64,000 bases of DNA from Thalassia testudinum (lineage: Eukaryota; Streptophyta; Magnoliopsida; Alismatales; Hydrocharitaceae): NCBI GenBank assembly GCA_037157565.1, contig JAZHRO010000003.1, positions 41,615,001 through 41,679,000 on the forward strand, read 5' to 3'. The position numbers and the translations under genes were made by a program. Positions 1 through 10,229 of the stretch are shown in pieces; the stretch's first letter is position 1; every line of letters starts with the position of its first letter. The notes below the pieces were generated by a model that saw nothing but the letters and a program-made list of their open reading frames with translations, was not told where the DNA came from and made no database searches.

Positions 1-1449
1 TAACAACAATCAGACTAAAAAGGGAGAGAGAGAGAGAGAGAACATGAATTCAATAATTCAAAATGTTTATATAATAAAACCAAATAAGAATTATACTAGA
101 AAGCGGGAAATCAGCTACACTAGAAAGCAGGAAAATTTCTACACTAGAAAGCTGTAAAGAATGGGAGAGAGAAGTCATCCTCCTCGATGATTGCTTGGAG
201 GACGAGTTGGATGGGACGGCGCCTGGACAAAGGAGGACGAAGCAGAAGAACGAGAACGAGGCAGCACGTCGTCGCTGTCGTGGGATCCACTTCCGAACGG
301 GGGACAAAAATTTGACTTTATCTCGCGATGAGCATCCCGGGTGTGGGACAAGCTTCTCTTGAGCTTTGGAGAGGTAGAGAAGCGAAGGAAGAGATGAGAA
401 TTTCGTGTGGAGGGGGTCTCCTTTTATAGTTTCAAGGAGTGGGGGCAATTTAGTCATTACAACTCTTAAAACAATAATTCAAGATCTTTAGTGGCGGATA
501 AAACTGTTGCTAAAGGTCTGAACGTGGGCATAGTGGGCGGCATGTTCGCGCCCGCTCGCTTGCCCGTGCGCTCAACGAACGCACACGTCCAGCCATTCTC
601 AGTTGTCCGATCGCGAGATCGGACAACTTAGATCGCGCTACGCCCGCCTCCTCAGCACGCGCCCGTCCGCGTACGATGCTGCGTCTTCGCCCCGCGTGCA
701 ATAGCAAGTAGGCATTATCAGGTGCACGCGACCGTTCGATCTCTATCCGATGCTCGATCGGGTGCGTGCCTCCGCTCCAATTGCTGCACGGCGAGGCTCG
801 AACGCGTGCCTTCGCTTCGCGTTAGAGCGCTCGACCAACGCGCTATGGGCGCGTTTGTGTCGAGCGCCTAACTTCAGCGTGGGCGCGTCGCAGCTGTTAG
901 ATATTGATCTAATGGCGGGGAAGGGCGGATGCGGAGGTCTTCAGCGGGTGTGTGCGGACGATTGGGCCGCCGAGATGGTGCCACGTGGTGCCATCTTGGC
1001 CGTCTATCTTCTGGATGATGTAGATAGTGCCACGGGTGTTGGATTGACTCGATTTTTACGTCATTAGGCTGCAATCGTCGATCTGAATCCATCAGTGTGG
1101 TTGGATTTGTCGTTTGAAGTGCAGATTCACACCATCTTGGCCCTTGATCTTCTAGGATTCCTCGATCACTATCTGATGCTACAGATGTCTGATTAGGGCG
1201 ATCTTAGAGTCGTTAAACTTCAATCGTCGTCCTGATCACATCTGTACAGTTGGATCTTCGATCCGAGGTCCCGATGAAAAGTTTGCCCTGTCCAAGAACA
1301 TAGAATGAGACAATTAACCTCCATTTTATTCAAATTACTCTAAATGCAAGATGATGCATGTTATCTAATATTTATAGCATGCAATGCAATCCTATACTTA
1401 AGAACATGCATAAATAGACATCTTAGGTAGTGTAAACATATTTACATCA
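1..1449 (-). mobile_element. LTR fragment of a family-B-like retrotransposon, cut by the window edge
   Basis: From about 1000 to 1449 this segment aligns by eye with the right part of the element D LTRs (52560-52996 and 58500-58923). Both have the same order of blocks: a Gly/Asp-codon-like CGTTAGGCTGC block, a CTCTAAATGCA block, a GATGATGCATG block and a terminal TTTACATCA. The CA at 1448-1449 marks the LTR edge. A TATAAAA box on the minus strand (422-428) shows that the promoter points left. The left edge lies outside the window, so it cannot be told whether this is a solo LTR or one end of an element. Its sequence is well diverged from B1 and D, so it is an older copy or a sister family. 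Confidence 0.65.
422..428 (-). promoter_or_regulatory. TATA box of the left LTR fragment
   Basis: TATAAAA reads on the minus strand, followed by a C/T-rich untranslated stretch as in the other LTRs here. An inverted repeat (CTTTAG 486-491 with CTAAAG 510-515) lies about 60 bp upstream of it, the same relative place as the promoter palindromes of elements D and E. Confidence 0.5.
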
Positions 1450-2011
1450 CCTGTAGTCTCTAAGAAAAGAGGCATGAGCTTCCTTAGGAATGAAGGTAAG
1501 AAAAGTGTGATTCACTTCCTTCACCAAACTTCTAACCCCCTCAAAGAAGTGCTCCACATTAGAACGAAAAGGGTCATAACCATAAAAAGTTTGAGGTCGT
1601 ATCTCGTGGGCGTACGAGTACGTTTAACATGGATTAAAATCGTTTTCTTATTTTCATTTTAGTTTTTCTGCAAATGTCAAAGATGCCTATTTTCTTATTT
1701 CTTCATCTAGACAAGTGGAAGCCACTCCAATTACTCGCTTCATTAATTGCGGGAAACCGTCTGCTTTTGGAAGATGGCAAGAAGGGCAAAAAAAATCCCC
1801 CTACGACCACACTTAGAGAGACTTTACCGACGACTAATCGTTCGCTTTGCCACTAAATTGAATTTGACAAACGTGTGAAACCTCCTCGTGGTCCGGAATC
1901 GACAACCGGACTCTGACAAACTCATTCAAAAAAACAGCTCGTGGTCGTCCCTCCGGCCAATTCAATCGAAGCTCTATTGCTCTTCAATCAAAGGTCTTCT
2001 TCCCTTCTAGA
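1450..2011. other. Intergenic stretch between LTR fragment and small gene
   Basis: No supported gene or repeat family is visible here. The last 250 bases are the presumed upstream region of the small gene at 2099 and contain no clear motif beyond the TATA-like run at 2012-2018. Confidence 0.4.
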
Positions 2012-2018
2012 TATATAT
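2012..2018 (+). promoter_or_regulatory. TATA-like element upstream of the small gene
   Basis: TATATAT lies 81 bp before the ATG at 2099, which would put transcription start near 2045 and give a 5' leader of about 55 nt. This is inference from spacing only. Confidence 0.4.
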
Positions 2019-2098
2019 CTGCATCTGAACGCACACACTCGACATGCCCTTCCACAGGAGAGAGGTAGCTAGAGGGCGTAAACAAAGAAATAACAAAG

Positions 2099-2326
2099 AT
2101 GGCGTTCTTCTGCTTCCTGGTCGACCAGAGGAGGATGACGAGGAGCATGAAGCCTGTGGCAGGGAGCTGCTCAAGACGCGGCGCGAGTGCCCACGTTGCC
2201 GACATGGTGACCGCCACGAGGTTCTGCTACGTGACCTTCCACCGCAGGTGCTCGAGGGCCATCATCTGCACCTTCTGCGGCGTCACCCTCAGGACCTACC
2301 ACCGCTTGCGCCACGGTAGAAACTAA
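2099..2326 (+). CDS. Small Cys-rich plant protein of unknown function (75 aa), possible host gene
   Basis: The 75-residue product begins MAFFCFLVDQRR, carries a central VADMVTATRFCYV block and ends with RAIICTFCG and a basic tail. I recall this pattern from a small conserved plant family, usually about 65-75 aa and often labelled uncharacterised or wrongly named methionyl-tRNA synthetase; its function is unknown to me. The family normally has two C-x2-C pairs that could bind one zinc. Here the second pair (C-T-F-C) is present, but the first reads C-S-R-R, so one expected ligand is lost. The ATG sits in a good plant context (AAAGATGG) and the coding part is GC-rich, unlike the flanking DNA. 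The longer overlapping frame from 2044 shows no family resemblance. No intron is needed. It may be a functional divergent copy or a decaying paralogue. Confidence 0.55.
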   Translation: MAFFCFLVDQRRMTRSMKPVAGSCSRRGASAHVADMVTATRFCYVTFHRRCSRAIICTFCGVTLRTYHRLRHGRN

Positions 2327-5194
2327 CTACTTGTTGTTAATAAGGTGACCACGCCTAACAACATGCATGCTTAATTATATATTATTGTAAAGTGATGTAC
2401 ATATTTGAAGGAAGAAGTATTCCTGGGTCCGTTCTTAATTTATTCCACGCAAAGTGCTATACGACATCCATTTGCTATAATTATTATCATTCTTTTTTTT
2501 TTCAAAAAAAAAAAGCAGAAAACCTGATATCTATTTCCTTTTGATCAAACAAAAGGCAGAGGATCGTACCGAAACTTGCTTGAATGTCAAGTCAAAAGGC
2601 AATAACCACATACTTTAGTGCAAGGAGATCGGGAGTACGAGTTAGTTGTATATCCTATACTAAAAAGGACATTTATAATTAGGTTAGACCCAGAAGATGC
2701 CATTAACAATTAGGACAATTGTTAAGTAGCCGACTCGCAAAATTCGAGGAAATAATCTGTCCGAAAGAGTACCGATGGCCGCTAAGACGTCCAATCTATA
2801 TGCCCTCAAGTAGTTTGACCAATGCTCGAATGCAGGGAGGATGCTTCTCCAACTGTAAGATTACCCACCAACCTCTCGAAAGACCAACTAATCGAAATTC
2901 CCTCATGTATATTGCTACTACGTTCCCATCCCCGACGTAAAACCAATTCGAGGTAGCTAGGTGTGAAACGTTTCAACCGACTTGCAGTTACCTTAGCATT
3001 CCAATGCAAATATTAGCTGTAGCTTTTCTAATTTCTGAAATATAAATGTTTATGTGTCATAAATCAAAAGAATGAACTTTGTGGAGGAGCTGCTCATGTT
3101 TCATGGAGACCTCGTGCGAGAAGCTGTTAGTATTGTTGTCCTTCGTGTGCTCAGTCCTGACGTTGGTCGTTTGATGCATTTCGCTCCACCGTCGTAACGT
3201 TGTTGGCCTTGTCTGCATTTATGCTTCGTTCAATTTTGTGCTTTCTTTGACCTTTGAAGTACATTTTGGGCCCCACATGTTGCAGAATCACAGCTATAAA
3301 TATCCATCGGCAATTAGCTGCAGTAGGAGTACGAAGGGGTTTTTATGCAGTTGCCTCCGTAAAGTTTGTAAAGCACATATATATTACTAACTATTTTGTA
3401 TTTATCTATATATTCTTTATAGTGATGTTTATATTTTCATAAATTGTATATTCTTAAGAAAAGATGGGATTAAAGGTTAAATTTCTTTTTTTATTCTTTC
3501 TTTCTTTCATTATTTAGTCCCCACCTCCAACCCCTCACCTCTCATCCCCTGCATCGATCGTAGGAGCATCGTTGATTGTTTGAGGAGCAGCTAGGAGCAT
3601 TGGGCAGAGGAGGACGAGGTGGTGGGGGGATTGGGTGGCGTAGGAGGGCCTAGGGGTGTCGGGGGGGACGGGGGTTGGGGGTGATTGGGTAGAGGAGGAG
3701 GAGGGACTGGGTGTGGGAGGGGCGACGAGGTGTTAAGTGGGGGAGTGAGGTTGTCGGAAGTTGGTGGAGTGGTAGGGGGAAGCTGAGGGAGGGTGCTGGG
3801 GCTGTTGCATCAGAGGAGGAGGAAGAGGAGTGGAGGTAGAGGGATCATTTGGCTTGAGGAAAAAAAGAGTTTATGTATAATATTTATATAATTTAGTCTT
3901 AATAATTTATAAGAGTATCTGAATAAATAAATAAATATTTTTAGTGATATATACGTATATATACAATAGACGGAGATATATACTTTTTTTTTAAATTGAT
4001 AAGGATATATACGTAAAAAGTCCCCTGCATTAACTTAAGTTGCAATGCTGAGATAATGGATTTAAGAGTACCCAACCAAAATGACATACGAAACATTTAC
4101 AGGAACTTTTTTTCTGTTAATGCGAGTTGCAACCTCTGTTGGAATATAGATTGCCTGCATGACATATATCGCTCCCAATCTTCATGATATTCATTATACT
4201 TAAAATCTGTAACCGATTGTGGACGACGCATATTTCGACAAATGTTGATGCACACAGGCACGTGTAAAGGGAAAATGACTTGCTCATGAAAAAGATGTGA
4301 TGCCCGTGGATGGGTAGAACGGGGGTGTCACGGTGTTTGGCTATTTTAGGTCGTCTGAAGCAGCAGCCTCAATAAATACGTTGGAGTGAATGCGAAGTAA
4401 CTGACCTTGACGTGGGTCCGATCGATTGAATGGAACGACGTAAGCTTGCCAGATGTACGGACGAACTTCGAAGAAAAAGAGGTGCCATTGGATGCTGCTG
4501 GATGCGCGAGGAATTGATGTCCCAGCGTGAGGTATGAGAAAACAATCATCCTGTACCATTGCCGCAAACGGTACGTGGTAAACGAGCAACGTCGATCGAG
4601 GGATTACTGGCGCTTTTTTTTTTTCCTTTTGCCTTCCCACCGGTCGACCATCTCTTGAAAAATTGAGGGTAATTTAAATCTTAAAATAAAAGTATTGTGC
4701 ACAAATGCATACAATTATTCCAATAACAAGTTTTTGTTGGTATCATTTGATCGGAACAATTTCCCTATCCGAAACGAAGGATACATTTAATATCTTAATT
4801 CAAACTAAGGATATTGATCACTGTTTTGTGTCAATTACACTGAATGTTATTTTTCTTCTTGAGTAATTAGCTTAGATATACTGGTGTACAACTTGCACTT
4901 ATGCTTCGAGTTTTCAGTCTTCTTTTGAATGATATATATCACAATTAGTAATGTGCACAATAACTAAGAGAGGGTTGAAAATGGGGTGAGGTTTTTGCGC
5001 CCACACACCCTTCCACTCCAACTACTATTTAGAAAGAAGTATGCTACAAAGAACCAATGAAAGGCTGTCATGTGGCAATGGTCAGTGCACGTTTGTTACG
5101 TAGAAGATATTTGTTATTACAAGCGGTTATTGCTATTACTTCTCCTCAAACTATAACTATAAGTCTTGGTAGAACCTATAGTTTCTCTTATGGC
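2327..5194. other. Intergenic DNA without recognisable gene
   Basis: AT-rich, low-complexity plant intergenic DNA. A G-rich block lies at 3590-3850. A 99-codon minus-strand frame (4341-4640) has no recognisable domain and I do not support it as a gene. No LTR ends, terminal inverted repeats or RNA genes are visible. Confidence 0.4.
3619..3690 (+). repeat. G-run cluster with G-quadruplex potential
   Basis: At least eight runs of three to seven G occur within about 70 bases, separated by short loops. This satisfies the usual pattern for a G-quadruplex on the + strand. The wider purine-rich block (3590-3850) looks like low-complexity sequence rather than a gene. Confidence 0.4.
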
Positions 5195-5559
5195 CTAAAA
5201 TGAAGTAGCTAGAAGTGCCTTATTAGTTAGCACGTCAGCAAGTTGAGCTTTTGTAGATATAATTTTGACAATGATATTTCCTTTTGATACTTGATCTCAA
5301 ACAAAATGAAGGTTAATTTCAACATTCTTTATTTGAGCATGAAATATGGGGTTTGAAGTGAGATAGGTGGTGCCAGCATAGTCACAAAATAGAACAGGCC
5401 ATTATGTAAAGGAAACACCAATTTCTATGATCCAAGATTGTATCCAAATGATATCAATAGTTGAGTCAACTATTGCTCTATATTTGACTTCAATAAGCTA
5501 GAAATGCTTATTTGCTTTTTGAATAACCATGATGTAGGATTGGAATTGAGGAAGATGGT
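5195..5559 (-). pseudogene. Ty1/copia RNase H / pol C-terminal relic
   Basis: Read on the minus strand, 5491-5195 stays in one frame and gives a string of Copia RNase H signatures: KYRAIVDST (family: EAEYRAL), WIQSW, LFCDYAGTTYL, NPIFHAQIKNVEINLHFV and KAQLADVLTNKAL, the usual end of a Copia polyprotein. Two in-frame stops interrupt it. Upstream, after a one-base frame change, SNPTSWLFKKQ matches the SNPISWSSKKQ block and runs to the edge of the LTR at 5562. The catalytic D of the CDN-type motif survives, but the gene is clearly dead. It points opposite to the adjacent LTR, so the two are unrelated insertions. Assignment to Copia is firm; no sublineage is claimed. Confidence 0.8.
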
Positions 5560-5561
5560 GT

Positions 5562-7233
5562 TGTTAGTGTAACCTCTCATTAATAATTGTTTTGATGATC
5601 TTACAAAATAACTCAAGGAAAGAAAATGAGATCAAACCACTATGATTATGTTCAAACTGATCCTAAGTTGCAGGAACACAGTGGACTTTCAAGGGCAAGA
5701 CACGAAGACAAAAAGTTGGTCTAACTAGGTCTTAGGTTTACTTGTATAAAACATAAAGAGTTGTAATTTTAATTTTATTAAGTCTATAAGTGTTGTAAAA
5801 GAGCCCCAATAAGATGTATGATTCTCACTTTTAGTCTCAACACTTAGGCAAAACCATTAAACCCAAAATCCTAACTTAGATCAAAACTATACACTCTGAT
5901 CAGATGTCCAACACATTAATCAAATGTCTGATATTTCATTTTAATCCAATGCCCAAATAGTCTACCCTTATAAGTTATGTCTCTAGCATATTAGACGTCC
6001 ATCCTATCCCTTAGACATCTAGCGTCCTCAAGAGACATTGAACATGGTCTTAGACATCCAATAATGGATCGTTAGGCTTAATCTTGACCCAAATCAAGTT
6101 ATGCTGGAACATAATCTTTTCGAGACCCTTAAGAATTATTTTGTTAATATTTTCAGGCTTCTAGAGGCCTTATTAGACATCTTATAAAGAGACATTAGAC
6201 TAATTCTGATCCAAATCCTGATTTATCAAATTAACCTTATTCATTATATTCTCAGGAAATCAACTCTCGAGGGTTATCATAAGTATTAGATGTCCAATGG
6301 ATTCACCAAACATCCTGTAGACATTTGACATTTAGGCACAAGAACCTTGCAAAAGATCTGATGAATCAGGAAGAGTTCCAAGAACCTTTCCTCCAATTAT
6401 AGACATTTGATTTATGAACAAAATGCTTGTACAAAGTCCAAACGAAGTTAATAACAACCCCCATTGATATTAGGCATCCAAACCTTCACTCAAACATCAT
6501 ATTTAGCAACATCAGATGTCTGATATTCCAGACAGACGTCCAATAATGCTATCAGACATGATTATTGCTCTAATCTCAATGGAATTTTGATCAAATCCTC
6601 TTGGATTTGATTCCAACGAACAAGTATCCTAAGCCTTCTTGAACCTTCTCTTAAGATCTATAAATAGGATTAAGATCCCTTGAGCCAACACAAACCATTG
6701 AAGATAGAAATCAAGTATTCCACTCTATATTGCTCCATATACACTAAACCTAAGCTCTACCCTACTCAATTCCCTTAGGCAATCACCTTATTGTGCCAAA
6801 CTCCACATTGTGATCATCTCAGGAAATCTTTATTTTCTATAATAGCTTGATTTAAATTATCATCTTATTGAGAGCTCTATAGGCTGTGCTAAATTTATTT
6901 TAAATTTTTTATATTTTTGTAGTAAGGTATCTGGCCTACCAAGTCCCCTTCTATTCCTAGTGGAAGAGTAAAACCTCCATTTTAGGATCGAAGGTAGGTT
7001 TGTAATTGAGAAACACCACCTTCATTCAAAGTGGTGTAAATAGTGTTTAGTTAACACTTGGTGATTGGAAATCCGAAGTCAAGTTGACTTAGGTCTTGGT
7101 TTTTGCCCGGTTGGAGTTTCCACCCAAAAATCTTGGTTTTATTTGTGTGGTTGTGACTTGCAAAATTTTATTTACTTAAATTTTCTTCAATTGCACTATT
7201 TACCCTCACCCCCTCTCTAGTGTACTATTAACA
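5562..7233 (+). mobile_element. LTR-like element, family S copy 1 (solo LTR or remnant)
   Basis: Begins TGTTAGTG and ends near 7233 with ATTAACA after a C-rich CACCCCCTCTCTAGTG tail. It matches the solo LTR at 8602-10214 over its whole length: the TTTGATGAT start block, a TATAAATA box at 6657-6664, and the GGTAGGTTTGTAATTGAG and CACCCCCTCTAGTG blocks near the end. Many AGACATC/AGACGTC words lie between 5880 and 6560. No matching target-site duplication is visible (GGTGT before, CACTC after), so one edge may be deleted. There is no internal coding region. The C-rich tail resembles Copia-type LTRs, but I cannot fix the superfamily. Confidence 0.55.
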
Positions 7234-8596
7234 CACTCTCATCGAGTCTTAAATATTCATCGTAGTATAATGACTAAAGCGACGAAAATATTTAAATTTA
7301 TAATCTTGAATGTGAGTTCGAGGTCATCTCAGGAAGCAAATAATATGCAATTAACAACTAATCAAGTAAATAAAATAATACATAATAGCTTCATATAAAA
7401 GGAAATATATTACTCATTTTATTGCACTATCAAACTCCAAAAAGAAATGTAAGTGTTTAAGCAAAAGTGTGGTTTTTCAACTTAAGCTTAAGCCTCAACA
7501 CTTAAAAGAATTTTCAATTAGAAGAGGAACTCAACACTTAGCCATAAGATGACTTAAAATTTAGCCAAATCCAATCTCAATTCAAGCCTAAAACCTAGTC
7601 CAAGGCGCATGCAAATCAAGGCAAAATCCTACCCAAGCTCACACCTAGGCATGCAGTCGTGTGTATGCGAGCATATGAGCACATAGGGGCGTGTGGGAGG
7701 GGACCCGACCCCCTGTGATCATGGGCAACAAGCCATGGAGTGCAATTCTTTTGTTCCCTTAATGGGGTCTTCTCCCAATGAGATAGGACTATCCTGCCTT
7801 CTTCTTCGTCCTTCATGAGCTGCAGCGTAGAGGAGGTGCTTCTCAATCAACACAACGTGGCTGTTGGATCTTCAATCTAGTGGTCTAGATGGAACCTCGT
7901 CACAAATCCCCAGCAATTGAGGGTGATTTCTTCTTGGAGTGCTCGTCAGATGAAGCTCAATGACGTCAGAGAAGATGAAAACATCGCCAAATGACCTGAA
8001 ACAAAATACAAGCCCTTGCCTCCAATTAGATATGTCAATAGCTTCGTTGTGAGGTGAAGAATGTGGTGGTGGTGTCGATTTGATGAATGGAGGCGTGTGG
8101 CAGCCTGACAAACTCATGAATGGCAGTGGGTGGAGGTGGAGTCTGACGTAGAGTTTGGGGAGTCAAAAGGCCCGAGTTATTAAGGACTTTTGCTACCCAA
8201 GGTTGTGTGAACTTGTGGGGTAGATGGCTTGGTGGTTCGTGGTGTGAAACGACGGTTCCAGCTCATCGGAGCTCTCGCCGGCCACGAAGAAGAGTGAACG
8301 GTGAGAAATATAGACTAAAACCTAATTCTAAGGACCTAGATATACTCTACAAGAAGAGAGGAGGAGGATAGACTACTTTAGTGGACGAATGGAGGGGGAA
8401 CCACGTCTGAGATTGGTTAGCCAGTTGTGGGGAAGAAGAGATGCTTGATGGGGGAGAACGGCGACAAGGAAGGGTGGAAAGGGGCCTAGTTATGGTTGGT
8501 TAGTGTCGAAAGAAGCTAAGGAAGAAGATGGTGGTGCTCATTGACCGAATGCATGCACGGAGGAAGGAGTTGACAAGGGTTGCCGAAATTGTGGAC
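7234..8596. other. Stretch between the two family-S LTRs; possible decayed antisense LTR
   Basis: No supportable gene. The first 120 bases faintly resemble the start of the minus-strand LTR of element C (CGTAGTATAATG, then a GAGGTCATCTCAGG block), so this may be a very old antisense LTR. The match is too weak to assert. Confidence 0.25.
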
Positions 8597-8601
8597 ATAT
8601 G

Positions 8602-10214
8602 TGTTAGTTCAACTACTCATATATAATATTTTGATGATTTTACAAAATGAAGAAAATGAAATAAAAAATATTGTTTCTCTCTGTAATAACATAATTGCAG
8701 GTTTCATAAAGTTTTCCAAGACGGGAGATTAAAAGCGTGAAGACAAGTAGCATAAGTATTAGCTCATAGGCCTTTTCATGTAAACTTTCAAAGGTTGTAA
8801 TTTTCATTTTATTTGAGTCTAGAAATGTTGTAAAGAGCCTCCAAACATAACCTATAAATAGCTAACTTAGGCTATCTACACTTAGGATAAATTAGAAACA
8901 AAAACTTAATACTAAGACTCTTATCAGACATCTAGAACAATGGTCAGACATCTGATTTTCCACTTTAAGACATCTGACAAGTGTCTCAGACATCTAACTT
9001 CCTATAGTTCTACTTTTAGTTTGTGTCTTCATAAACATCAACACTCCTCTATCAGATGTCCATAACCTTATCCAAACGTCTGATGCTTCACCTGGACGTC
9101 TTCAGACTAACCGTTAGACTAAGCACCTATCTTCGTTCTATAGATAACAGGCAAAAATATATTTTCAGATGTCTGGACATGCTTCCAGATGTCTACCTTT
9201 GGACCGTTACCAATGTATTTCTGTGTATATCTCTTTACGAACACAAGATCTTTTGTCAAAAATCGTAGCGAAGTCTTTTTTGGTTTCCAGATGGCTGGTG
9301 ATTCCTTCAGACGTCCATAACGATGTCTGATTCTTTAAATCTAGAATCCTGTTTGGATATGATCAAAACATGAATGAATTCATTCTTTATTAGACATCCA
9401 ATAAACTAATCAGACGTCATATGTGAAAATATCAGACGTCCTTCTTTCGATCCAATAAAGTCAGTTTAGGATGGCCTACAGTATTAGACGACCAAATTAT
9501 AATCAGACGTCCTATAAGACGTCTTATACTAAAATTAGACGTCTAATATTGCTGTCAGACTCATCATTACCCTGATTTGTGGTGATTTCATCCTAATCTC
9601 TTGGGATTTGTCTCCAACAGCTAGGAGAACTCTCCCAAGTGTTCTTGAAGGTTCCAAACTTACCTATAAATAGACTACAACTCCTCTTAGGCAAAAAAAC
9701 ACCTCTTGAGATTCAATTCCCTTAGAACAATCACTTGCTCACTACTCTAAGCTTCATCTTGCCCTTGTGCTGTGCCAACACTCTTATCAAAGGGCAAATC
9801 CATACTCCCGACTCACTTCGTTCTGCAAATCCTCAAGGAGTTCTTTTCATGCTTAGTAGATAAGAAAGTAATTAAAGTATTGGGGTGCTCTATAGGTATT
9901 GTTTTACATCTTATTTCTGTACTTTGGGTATCCAGCCTGTCAGGTCCCCATCTCTTCATTTCGAAGGGAGAAACCTCCGTTTAGGGATCGGAGGTGGGAT
10001 TTGTAATTGAGGTACACTACCCTCGTTTAAGTAGTGTGATAAGTGGATTGATCACCTTGTGATCGAAAATCCTAAGTCAAGGGATTGGCTTAGGTGGTGG
10101 TTTTCACCCATCTTGGATTTCCACCTAAAAATCTGGTGCCATCTTTTGTGATTGAATTTTTTGAATTACAATATAATATAGTTTCACTATTCACCCCCCT
10201 CTAGTGCAATTTCA
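8602..10214 (+). mobile_element. Solo LTR, family S copy 2, with 5-bp target-site duplication
   Basis: A 1613-bp LTR starting TGTTAG and ending TTTCA, flanked by a perfect ATATG duplication (8597-8601 and 10215-10219). No internal region, primer site or polypurine tract is attached, so it is a solo LTR left by LTR-LTR recombination. A TATAAATA box near 9665 and the C-rich tail CACCCCCCTCTAGTG put it in the + orientation. Between 8940 and 9560 it holds more than a dozen AGAYGTC/GACATCT words, several of them the palindrome GACGTC. The lineage is uncertain, possibly Copia-type. Confidence 0.8.
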
Positions 10215-10229
10215 ATATGGTCGCTAAGG

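Noticed and set aside
2044..2319. 91-codon frame overlapping the small gene
   Set aside because: The product is compositionally odd (His/Arg/Glu mix) and lacks the family pattern that the frame from 2099 shows clearly.
4341..4640. 99-codon minus-strand frame
   Set aside because: No recognisable domain, no relative in the window and no convincing promoter; at this length it can arise by chance.
5562..7233. LTR at 5562 as the 3' LTR of the adjacent Copia relic
   Set aside because: The LTR points right (TATAAATA on the + strand) while the Copia frame points left, and the coding match continues to the LTR edge without an untranslated region or polypurine tract.
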